Under the pieces are notes generated by a model. That model did not search any database. It saw only the letters and a program-made list of their open reading frames with translations, and had not been told where the DNA came from. From assembly GCA_014983025.1 (NCBI GenBank), contig JADCLP010000001.1, positions 1-64,000 on the forward strand: a stretch of DNA of 64,000 bases. Direction: 5' to 3'. The DNA comes from Erythrobacteraceae bacterium E2-1 Yellow Sea (GTDB lineage Bacteria > Pseudomonadota > Alphaproteobacteria > Sphingomonadales > Sphingomonadaceae). Of the stretch, positions 56,108-64,000 are shown piece after piece. A program made the position numbers and the translations under genes. Each line of letters begins with the position of its first letter. The stretch's first letter is position 1.

Positions 56108-56133
56108 AAAACTGTAACGATCAATACAGTTTT
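56108..56133. promoter_or_regulatory. AAAACTGTA/TACAGTTTT inverted repeat
   Basis: Perfect 9-bp arms around an 8-base spacer in the 184-base gap between leuA and the NMO-family gene, about 120 bases upstream of the latter. It could be an operator or a weak bidirectional terminator (A/T-rich arms, T-run on the plus strand). It does not match LexA spacing. Confidence 0.45.
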
Positions 56134-56171
56134 TGAACTGACGGTGCCGGTCGTCGCGGATATCCGCTTGA

Positions 56172-57851
56172 TTACTGGCGAATTGCGCTGTTCGCCGCGC
56201 TCAGCACGGCGCGCACGCTGGCGGTTGCCACGTCTTCATCAATGCCGCAGCCCCAGATAGTGCTACCATCCGGGCCATTGCATTCAAGGTAGGCGGCTGC
56301 GCGGGCATCAGTTCCAGTGCCCATGGCGTGTTCGGTGTAATCGCACACTTCCAGTTCCACGCCAAAGGCATCACGCAAAGTGCCAACGACTGATGAGATC
56401 AGGCCATTACCTCGTCCGCTAACCGTCTGTTCCTGCCCATCGACAGCGATCTTGCCAGAAAAGATGCGCGTGCCATCGCCAGCACGGCTTTCCTCATAAT
56501 CCACCAGCTGGAAATGCTTGGGGTGGATTTTGACATGGTAGGCCTTGCGGAAGGCATCCCAAATATCGGTTGCATTCAGTTCACGGCCCAGTTCGTCAGC
56601 CATTTGCTGCACATGACGGGAGAAATCTGCCTGCATCTTCTTGGGCAATTTCAGGCCCTGATCCTGTTCCAATACCCAGGCGAAACCACCTTTTCCGCTT
56701 TGCGAATTGACGCGGATAACCGCTTCGTAATTGCGGCCCAGATCAGCAGGATCGATCGGCAGATAGGGGACGCGCCATTGCTCGTCATTTTGCTGCTTAT
56801 GTGCCTCAAAACCTTTCTTGATTGCATCTTGATGCGACCCAGAAAAGGCAGTGAAAACCAGCTCTCCGCCATAAGGGTGGCGCTGGTGCACGGGAATCTG
56901 GTTGCAATATTCCACCGTTTCGATCACGCGGTCGATATCGCTGAAGTCGAGGCCCGGGTCGATGCCCTGCGTGTACATGTTGAGCGCAACAGTGACGAGG
57001 CAGCAATTGCCCGTGCGTTCTCCATTGCCGAACAGGCAGCCTTCCACGCGGTCGGCACCCGCCATCATGCCAAGCTCTGCCGCAGCAACGCCTGTGCCGC
57101 GGTCATTATGCGTGTGCAGGCTGATCACCGCGCTTTCGCGATTTGGCAGATTGCGGCAGAAATATTCGATCTGATCGGCATAGATATTGGGCGTTGCCGC
57201 CTCTACTGTTGCCGGAAGATTCAGGATGATTGGCTTTTCGGGCGTGGGTTGCAGAACCCGCATTACCGCCTCGCAAACCTCGATGCTGAAATCTAGTTCT
57301 GCGGTTGAGAATGTTTCGGGCGAATACTGGAAATTCCAGTCGGTGTTTGGTTGTTTGGCAGCTTCATCCCGCATCACCTTGGCACCTGCCATGGCGATTT
57401 CGCGCACTTCCTGCTTTGACATACGGAATACGATGTCGCGCCAGGCAGGGCTGACAGCATTGTAGAGATGGACAATGGCCTGTTTTGCACCTGCAAGGCT
57501 GGCAAAACTCGTGCGGATCAGATCTTCACGGCTCTGAGTCAGCACCTGTACGATAACATCGTCAGGCACACGGCTGGACTGAACAAGGCCAGAAATGAAG
57601 TCGAATTCGGTTGCGCCTGCGCTTGGGAAGCCAACTTCGATTTCCTTCACGCCCACTTCCACTAGCAGATCGAAGAAGCGGTTCTTCTTCACAGCATCCA
57701 TCGGATCAATGATGGATTGGTTGCCATCACGCAGATCTGTGGACAGCCAACGGGGCGGGGCGGTGATGGTACGGCTGGGCCATTGGCGGTCAGGCAAATT
57801 AACCTGCGGGAATGGCCGGTACTTGCGGCTGGGATCAGACATCATGGACAT
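56172..57851 (-). CDS. leuA: 2-isopropylmalate synthase (long class)
   Basis: A 559-residue LeuA of the yeast/actinobacterial-like long class, first step of leucine synthesis. Seen: [21 protein letters not shown] (catalytic DGNQ), [50 protein letters not shown], and a C-terminal allosteric LeuA dimer domain (about 430-559). The ATG at 57851 has no obvious SD, and the upstream leader peptide suggests control by leucine. It is followed by an NMO-family gene. Confidence 0.96.
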   Translation of the reverse strand: MSMMSDPSRKYRPFPQVNLPDRQWPSRTITAPPRWLSTDLRDGNQSIIDPMDAVKKNRFFDLLVEVGVKEIEVGFPSAGATEFDFISGLVQSSRVPDDVIVQVLTQSREDLIRTSFASLAGAKQAIVHLYNAVSPAWRDIVFRMSKQEVREIAMAGAKVMRDEAAKQPNTDWNFQYSPETFSTAELDFSIEVCEAVMRVLQPTPEKPIILNLPATVEAATPNIYADQIEYFCRNLPNRESAVISLHTHNDRGTGVAAAELGMMAGADRVEGCLFGNGERTGNCCLVTVALNMYTQGIDPGLDFSDIDRVIETVEYCNQIPVHQRHPYGGELVFTAFSGSHQDAIKKGFEAHKQQNDEQWRVPYLPIDPADLGRNYEAVIRVNSQSGKGGFAWVLEQDQGLKLPKKMQADFSRHVQQMADELGRELNATDIWDAFRKAYHVKIHPKHFQLVDYEESRAGDGTRIFSGKIAVDGQEQTVSGRGNGLISSVVGTLRDAFGVELEVCDYTEHAMGTGTDARAAAYLECNGPDGSTIWGCGIDEDVATASVRAVLSAANSAIRQ

Positions 57852-57900
57852 TTGAGGAAACTCGTAACGTTAATACTTGAGATGAAGTGCGGCGGCTTGT

Positions 57901-57953
57901 CCCTTGGGCGCACGCGCACCCAGATGGCACGCGTCAGCTCACGCCCAAGGGCG
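57901..57953 (-). promoter_or_regulatory. leuA attenuation region (alternative hairpins)
   Basis: The codons at the end of the leader peptide contain a self-complementary CGCCCTTGGGCG (57942-57953), and the downstream CGCCCAAGGG (57901-57910) can pair with its first half. The two pairings are mutually exclusive, the usual sign of an attenuator. No clear T-run follows, so it may act through Rho or translation rather than as a simple intrinsic terminator. Confidence 0.55.
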
Positions 57954-57989
57954 TGTAAGTCGTAGCAGCAGCGATCCGTTACGTGTCAT
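57939..57989 (-). CDS. leucine leader peptide (leuL-like)
   Basis: A 16-codon reading frame MTRNGSLLLRLTRPWA ending in TGA, about 90 bases upstream of leuA. Four of 16 residues are leucine, with three in a row (CTG CTG CTA, then CGA CTT). This is the typical sensing peptide of amino acid attenuation: ribosome stalling at the Leu codons when leucine is scarce would change the downstream fold. Too short for most gene finders. Confidence 0.75.
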   Translation of the reverse strand: MTRNGSLLLRLTRPWA

Positions 57990-58060
57990 GCAGCCTCATT
58001 TGATGATTCGCGCGCAAATGGCAAGGCATTTGGGCAGAAAATGCCCGTTTGTGTGGCGTT

Positions 58061-59209
58061 TTACAGCCAGCGCAACCGATCCGGGCCCAGTTGATCCAGG
58101 CTGGTCACACCCATCAGCCGCATACCGCGTTCAATTTCATCCTTTAAAATACCAATGGCACGTTCAACGCCGGGCTGGCCTGCTGCGGCCAGAGCATAAA
58201 GGTATAGCCGCCCGCCAGACGCGGCATTGGCCCCAGCGGCCAGGCTCTTCAGTACATGGGTGCCACGCCGCACACCGCCATCCAGAATAATCTCTATCTC
58301 GCCGCCTACTGTGTCGACAATTTCGCGCAATTGATCAAAGGGCGCGCGGCTGCCGTCGAGCTGGCGCCCTCCGTGGTTGGAGATCATGATGCCATCGGCA
58401 CCAATTTCAACGGCTCGGCGCGCGTCAGATGCGCTCATCACACCTTTCAGCACGAATTTGCCGCCCCAATCCTGGCGGATACGCGCGGCCGTATCCCAGG
58501 TCATGCTGGTATCGAGCATGGTGTTGAAGTATTCGGCAATACTCACCGCCTTGCCCGTTCCTTCGCTGACATGCGTATCCAGATTTGGCAGGCGGAATTT
58601 TTCACGAAAAACATAATCCAGCGCCCAGCGGGGACGCGTGGCATAGGACCATATGGCGCTGGGGGAAAAGCGTGGCGGGGTGGTGAAGCCTGACCGCAGG
58701 CAGCGTTCCCGTTTGCCTGAAACGATTGTGTCCACTGTCAACGCAATCGCATCGAAACTGGCCGCCTGGCACCGCTGAATCATGGATGCGTTCAACCCCT
58801 TGTCCTTATGGACATAGAGCTGGAACATTTTCGGCCCGTTGGTGAGTTCTGCAATTTCTTCGATGCTGCGTGTGGCAAGGCTGGAAATGCCGAACCACAG
58901 CCCGAATTTCTCAGCCGCTTTCGCAACGGCGGTTTCACCCTGATGGTGGAAGGCGCGCTGCACGGCTGTTGGGCTGAGGATCAGGGGCAGGGCACTCTTG
59001 CGGCCCAAGATGGTGCAGCTGGTGTCAATATCTGCCACACCGGCAAGCACATTGGGCACAAGATCGGCATCATCAAAGGCGGCTGTGTTGCGTGCCTTGG
59101 TCAGTTCATCATCAGCCGCGCCATCAATATAATCGAAAACTGGCCAGGGCAGGTTGGCCTTGGCCAGTTTCCGGAAATCATCGATATTATGACAATCTGA
59201 TAGGCGCAT
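58061..59209 (-). CDS. lldD: alpha-hydroxy-acid oxidising protein, L-lactate dehydrogenase (LldD) type
   Basis: A 382-residue FMN-dependent (S)-2-hydroxy acid oxidase/dehydrogenase. Seen: N-terminal DFRKLAKANLPWPVFDYIDGAADDE, PLILSPTAVQRAFHHQGE, FVLKGVMSASDARRAVEIGADGIMISNHGGRQLDGS (catalytic His and FMN site). It probably oxidises L-lactate to pyruvate at the membrane. It sits between ilvC and leuA, which is not a standard place for lldD; pyruvate is the substrate of ilvB. Confidence 0.9.
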   Translation of the reverse strand: MRLSDCHNIDDFRKLAKANLPWPVFDYIDGAADDELTKARNTAAFDDADLVPNVLAGVADIDTSCTILGRKSALPLILSPTAVQRAFHHQGETAVAKAAEKFGLWFGISSLATRSIEEIAELTNGPKMFQLYVHKDKGLNASMIQRCQAASFDAIALTVDTIVSGKRERCLRSGFTTPPRFSPSAIWSYATRPRWALDYVFREKFRLPNLDTHVSEGTGKAVSIAEYFNTMLDTSMTWDTAARIRQDWGGKFVLKGVMSASDARRAVEIGADGIMISNHGGRQLDGSRAPFDQLREIVDTVGGEIEIILDGGVRRGTHVLKSLAAGANAASGGRLYLYALAAAGQPGVERAIGILKDEIERGMRLMGVTSLDQLGPDRLRWL

Positions 59210-59225
59210 GATACGCCCTTATAAC

Positions 59226-60873
<1,648 letters not shown>

Positions 60874-60889
60874 GTCCTCTACCAGCGAC

Positions 60890-62635
60890 CTAAACCAGCG
60901 CCTTGGCTTCATCATCCATCGTGCCAGCAACCATATCGCCATACAGGATCATATCAGTATGCGCGGCACCAGATGGAATCATGGGGAAGCAATTGGCTTC
61001 TTTGGCTACCAGACAATCAACGATTACTGGCCCATCATGGTCCAGCATCGCCTGAATGCCTGCGTCAAGACCGGCCTCGTCCTCAATACGAATGCCTTGC
61101 CAGCCATATGCTTCGGCCAAGCGCACGAAATCGGGCAGGCTGTCCGAATAAGAGTTCGAATAGCGGCTTTCATAGGTCAGTTCCTGCCATTGGCGGACCA
61201 TGCCCATATATTCATTGTTCAGGATGAACACTTTCACCGGCAGGCGATACTGGCTGGCTGTGCCCAATTCCTGGATGTTCATCTGGATCGATGCTTCACC
61301 GGCAATATCGATAACCAGATCATCTGGGTTGCCCAGCTGCGCGCCGATGGCGGCTGGCAAACCATATCCCATCGTGCCCAGGCCACCACTGGTCAGCCAT
61401 TTATTGGGTTCAAAGAAATGGAAATATTGCGCAGCCCACATCTGGTGCTGGCCAACCTCTGTGGAGATAATCGGCTTGCGATCCTTGGTCAGTTCAAACA
61501 GCCGCTCAACCGCCTTTTGCGGCATGATCAGATCCGACTTTTCCGGATAGGCCAGGCATTCACGCGCGCGCCAGCCGGCTATGCGCGCTTTCCATTCGCC
61601 AAGATCGCGCGGTTTACGGCTGCCCCAGGCAGAAACCAATTGTTCCAGAACGCTGGCGCAATCGCCCAGGATCGGCAGATCCACCGGAACGGTCTTGTTG
61701 ATGGAACTGCGATCAATATCGATGTGGATCTTGGTGGAATCCGGGCTGAAGGCATCCAAACGGCCCGTCACACGATCATCAAATCGCGCGCCAATGCAAA
61801 CCATCAGATCGCATTTGTTCATTGCCATATTGGCTTCATAGGTGCCGTGCATACCCAGCATGCCCAGCCAATCGGGGTGATCGGCGGGGAATGCACCCAG
61901 ACCCATCAAAGTTGACGTAACAGGTGCGCCGGTCAGGTCCTGCAATTGGCGCAACAATGCAGATGCGCGCGGGCCGGAATTGATCACGCCGCCACCGGTA
62001 TAAAATATGGGCCGTTCTGCCTTGGCCAGCAAATCAACCGCATCGGCAATCTGTTCGATCGCACCCACCATTTGCGGTGCATATCGATGTGCGGCGGCGC
62101 CATTTCCTTCGCGTTGGAAGGATGGGACGGCGATCTGTACGTCTTTCGGGATGTCGATCAGAACCGGGCCGGGGCGGCCCGTTGTGGCAATGCGGAAAGC
62201 TTCTTGCAGCACGGGCTTCAGATCGGCCGGTTCCTTCACCAGATAATTATGCTTGGTGCAGTGGCGCGTAATGCCCACGGTATCAGCTTCCTGAAAGGCA
62301 TCGGTGCCGATCAGCGCACTAGGGACCTGACCTGTGATGATCACCATCGGGATCGAGTCCATGAAAGCATCAGCAATACCGGTAACGGCGTTGGTTGCGC
62401 CGGGGCCGGATGTGACCAGAACCACGCCCGGCTTGCCAGTAGAGCGGGCATAACCTTCTGCTGCATGGGCAGCGCCAGCTTCATGCCGCACCAGAATATG
62501 ACGCAAACGCTTGTCAGCAAATAGCTCGTCGTAAATGGGCAGAACTGCGCCGCCGGGATAGCCGAAGACATATTCGACCCCCTGTTCGACCAGGCAATCA
62601 ACCAGGATGGCGGCTCCGCTGCGCTCCTGTGCCAC
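60890..62635 (-). CDS. ilvB: acetolactate synthase large (catalytic) subunit
   Basis: A 581-residue ThDP/FAD enzyme, first committed step for valine and leucine. Seen: [32 protein letters not shown], the catalytic Glu region [23 protein letters not shown], and the ThDP motif [33 protein letters not shown] with [12 protein letters not shown]. The start is a GTG at 62635 (AGGAAGG upstream), overlapping the stop of a short upstream reading frame. It follows a terminator-like hairpin. Confidence 0.96.
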   Translation of the reverse strand: MAQERSGAAILVDCLVEQGVEYVFGYPGGAVLPIYDELFADKRLRHILVRHEAGAAHAAEGYARSTGKPGVVLVTSGPGATNAVTGIADAFMDSIPMVIITGQVPSALIGTDAFQEADTVGITRHCTKHNYLVKEPADLKPVLQEAFRIATTGRPGPVLIDIPKDVQIAVPSFQREGNGAAAHRYAPQMVGAIEQIADAVDLLAKAERPIFYTGGGVINSGPRASALLRQLQDLTGAPVTSTLMGLGAFPADHPDWLGMLGMHGTYEANMAMNKCDLMVCIGARFDDRVTGRLDAFSPDSTKIHIDIDRSSINKTVPVDLPILGDCASVLEQLVSAWGSRKPRDLGEWKARIAGWRARECLAYPEKSDLIMPQKAVERLFELTKDRKPIISTEVGQHQMWAAQYFHFFEPNKWLTSGGLGTMGYGLPAAIGAQLGNPDDLVIDIAGEASIQMNIQELGTASQYRLPVKVFILNNEYMGMVRQWQELTYESRYSNSYSDSLPDFVRLAEAYGWQGIRIEDEAGLDAGIQAMLDHDGPVIVDCLVAKEANCFPMIPSGAAHTDMILYGDMVAGTMDDEAKALV

Positions 62636-62712
62636 TATTCACGTCCTTCCTTTTGCCAACGCGGTTTGCGCGCAGGGCTCTCTAAACAAAAAATGCGGCC
62701 CGGTACACGCAT
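62635..62712 (-). CDS. possible short upstream ORF coupled to ilvB
   Basis: A 25-codon ORF starts at an ATG in the loop of the hairpin at 62684-62724 and ends in TAG, whose last base is the first base of the ilvB GTG (TAGTG). It begins [11 protein letters not shown] and ends QKEGRE. It is not rich in Ile/Val/Leu, so it is not a typical ilv leader, but the coupling could still set ilvB translation. It may also be chance. Confidence 0.3.
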   Translation of the reverse strand: MRVPGRIFCLESPARKPRWQKEGRE

Positions 62713-62724
62713 GTGCGCCGGGCC
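62684..62724 (-). terminator. intrinsic terminator / possible ilvB attenuator
   Basis: A perfect 7-bp GGCCCGG/CCGGGCC stem with a 14-base loop on the minus strand, followed by GCATTTTTTG. It lies between miaA and ilvB. It ends the miaA transcript or acts as an attenuator for ilvB, 50 bases before its start codon. Confidence 0.8.
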
Positions 62725-62767
62725 AATGTCGACGCTCGCTAAGGGTTCAAATATAACGTGTCAACAC

Positions 62768-63715
62768 CTAATGTTGTAATAATGATGCGAAATTATCTTG
62801 AATATTGCAATTATGAGACTCAATTCGTTGCCAATGTGCTGGGGGTTGGCGTCGGAACCAGGTAAATTGTCGCTTGGCGTAATTTCGTGTCGCCTGACTG
62901 CCTGAGATAATAATATCCTCTTTCGTAACATCACCTCGCAGATAAGCAGAGATCTCGGGTACTCCGATGGCGCGCATCACAGGCATATCCGGTGAAAGTT
63001 CGCGGGCCAGAAGTTGTTTTACCTCTTCAATCGCTCCACGTTCCAGCATCAGACCAAAACGTCGGTCGCACCTTTCATACAACCAATCGCGACCTGGCAG
63101 CAGGATCAGCGGGTGCAGGGTGATGGTATCCCCAATCCCGCCCGATTTTTCATACTGCCATTGGATCAGGCTTTTGCCGGTGGACCTGACCACTTCCAGC
63201 GATCGCGCCACGCGTTGGCTATCGCCCGCATTCAACTGTGCCGCACGCAAAGGGTCTTCAATCTGCAAGGCTGCATAGGTGGCTTCAACCGGCATTTGCC
63301 GCACTTCGTCACGAATATCAGGATCAATGGCTGGGATAGGGGCGATCCCTTCCAGCAATGTCCGCAGGTAAAGGCCGGTGCCACCGACCAGGATTGGCAC
63401 GGCACCCTCACTGTGCAATTGAGTGATCTCGTTCCTCGCAGCCTCTGCCCAGTCCGCAGATGAACAAGTTTGCGCCCCATCCCATGCACCAAACAGGCGA
63501 TGTTCTACCCCGCGCATATCTTCTTCGCTGGGCCGCGCGCTTAATACTTGCAAATCAGCATAGACCTGCGCGCTGTCTGCATTCAGCACAACCCCACGCA
63601 TTCCGCGCTTTTCCAATGCCAATGCCAGTTCTACTGCCAGATCGCTCTTGCCGCTGGCCGTTGGCCCTGCAATGAGCGCCACCGGTTGCGCCACAGGAGA
63701 TTCTCGCTTGCTCAT
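62768..63715 (-). CDS. miaA: tRNA dimethylallyltransferase MiaA
   Basis: A 315-residue prenyltransferase for A37 of UNN-decoding tRNAs. P-loop AGPTASGKSDLAVELA, then LNADSAQVYADLQVLSARPS (substrate site), VGGTGLYLRTLLEG, and C-terminal QATRNYAKRQFTWFRRQP. The ATG at 63715 is chosen by homology to the P-loop; the longer frame to 63862 is not. Its start overlaps the start of the divergent serB gene by 8 bases. Confidence 0.95.
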   Translation of the reverse strand: MSKRESPVAQPVALIAGPTASGKSDLAVELALALEKRGMRGVVLNADSAQVYADLQVLSARPSEEDMRGVEHRLFGAWDGAQTCSSADWAEAARNEITQLHSEGAVPILVGGTGLYLRTLLEGIAPIPAIDPDIRDEVRQMPVEATYAALQIEDPLRAAQLNAGDSQRVARSLEVVRSTGKSLIQWQYEKSGGIGDTITLHPLILLPGRDWLYERCDRRFGLMLERGAIEEVKQLLARELSPDMPVMRAIGVPEISAYLRGDVTKEDIIISGSQATRNYAKRQFTWFRRQPPAHWQRIESHNCNIQDNFASLLQH

Positions 63716-64000
63716 TGCCCGCCTGATAGCAGACCCGGCCGATCTGTTGACCCGTATTGAAGCGGTGAAGGCAGAATTGGAGCCTGAAGCCATGCCGATA
63801 GAGGCATCTGCAACATCTCTGGGTGACAAGGTGCTGGTGGAAATCAGCGCACTTGATGGCAATCAGGCGCTGTTTCGTCATGTGCTTGACGAAATTTTTG
63901 CACCTGCTGACATGCTGATCGCCAAGGATGCGGTGCGTGTGCCTGCATTGTTTGTCTCAGATATGGATTCTACCATGATCGGGCAGGAATGCATTGACGA
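63708..64000 (+). CDS. serB: phosphoserine phosphatase SerB (5' part only)
   Basis: The gene runs off the window end; about 97 codons are visible. It begins LLIARLIADPADLLTRIEA, the N-terminal part common in alphaproteobacterial SerB, and reaches VSDMDSTMIGQECIDD, the HAD motif I (DMDST) with the nucleophile Asp. It removes phosphate from phosphoserine in serine synthesis. A TTG start (GGAG 8 bases upstream) is chosen; an ATG at 63672 would overlap miaA by 44 bases. Confidence 0.9.
   Translation, partial: MLIARLIADPADLLTRIEAVKAELEPEAMPIEASATSLGDKVLVEISALDGNQALFRHVLDEIFAPADMLIAKDAVRVPALFVSDMDSTMIGQECID

Noticed and set aside
56108-56133. LexA or LuxR-type box
   Set aside because: The ACTGT...ACAGT spacing is 10 bases between CTGT and ACAG, whereas E. 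coli LexA and lux boxes need 8; alphaproteobacterial LexA uses GTTC-N7-GTTC.
62740-62770. Tiny GTG-started ORF after miaA (VLTRYI) as an ilv leader
   Set aside because: It is five or six codons long, overlaps the miaA stop and has no branched-chain codon run.

Overview
The window is chromosomal DNA of an alphaproteobacterium, most likely a sphingomonad of the Erythrobacteraceae type. The clues are the ScfR-type regulator next to isocitrate lyase, the PrsK/PrsR regulator pair, the phoR-pstCAB-phoU-phoB order, the zapA-6S RNA-ilvE neighbourhood and a single long-form leuA. This placement is inferred from gene content and order; no database was consulted. Almost all of the DNA is coding, mostly housekeeping and central metabolism. 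I see no insertion sequence, prophage, integrase or CRISPR array. No gene-free stretch exceeds 300 bases.

Layout. 1-2.6 kb: rimI, tsaB, a nitroreductase and an Nfu scaffold, all on the minus strand. 2.6-9.5 kb: an exported M16 protease, class II DAHP synthase and an egtB-egtD ergothioneine pair. 9.5-16.9 kb: tRNA-Gln, a YghU-type oxidoreductase, an unusual glutamine-dependent NAD synthetase carrying an N-terminal helix-turn-helix domain, two transporters, a GST and trhO. 16.9-24.2 kb: ilvE, 6S RNA and zapA, then a carbon-metabolism run tkt-gap-pgk-fba (class I aldolase). 24.2-30.6 kb: thiE, efp, an inositol-monophosphatase-family gene, tRNA-Leu, an SLC13-type permease and an exported M20 amidohydrolase. 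30.6-34.1 kb: isocitrate lyase with a 57-residue protein downstream, and the divergent regulator scfR. 34.3-37.8 kb: prsK-prsR. 37.8-44.6 kb: membrane proteins, panB, a PilZ protein, an extensin-like protein and a potassium channel. 44.6-51 kb: the phosphate regulon (phoR, pstC, pstA, pstB, phoU, phoB) and tRNA-Glu. 51-55 kb: recJ and a three-gene operon of poorly known proteins ending in an AHH-type putative nuclease. 55-62.6 kb: a minus-strand branched-chain amino acid block (ilvB, ilvN, ilvC, lldD, leuA) with regulatory leaders, then miaA and the start of serB.

How the genes cooperate. ilvB, ilvN, ilvC, ilvE and leuA cover much of valine, isoleucine and leucine synthesis. A leucine-rich leader peptide precedes leuA, and a terminator-like hairpin precedes ilvB. 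aceA supplies the glyoxylate shunt and is probably controlled by the divergent ScfR. PhoR/PhoB and PhoU control high-affinity phosphate uptake through PstCAB, with a Pho box at the 3' end of phoR; no pstS lies in the window. tkt-gap-pgk-fba forms a glycolysis/pentose phosphate cluster.

The most unusual items are the HTH-NAD synthetase fusion with a perfect 19-bp palindrome 9 bp before its start codon, the leucine leader upstream of leuA, the flavodoxin/unknown/AHH operon after recJ, and several small genes and palindromes listed below.
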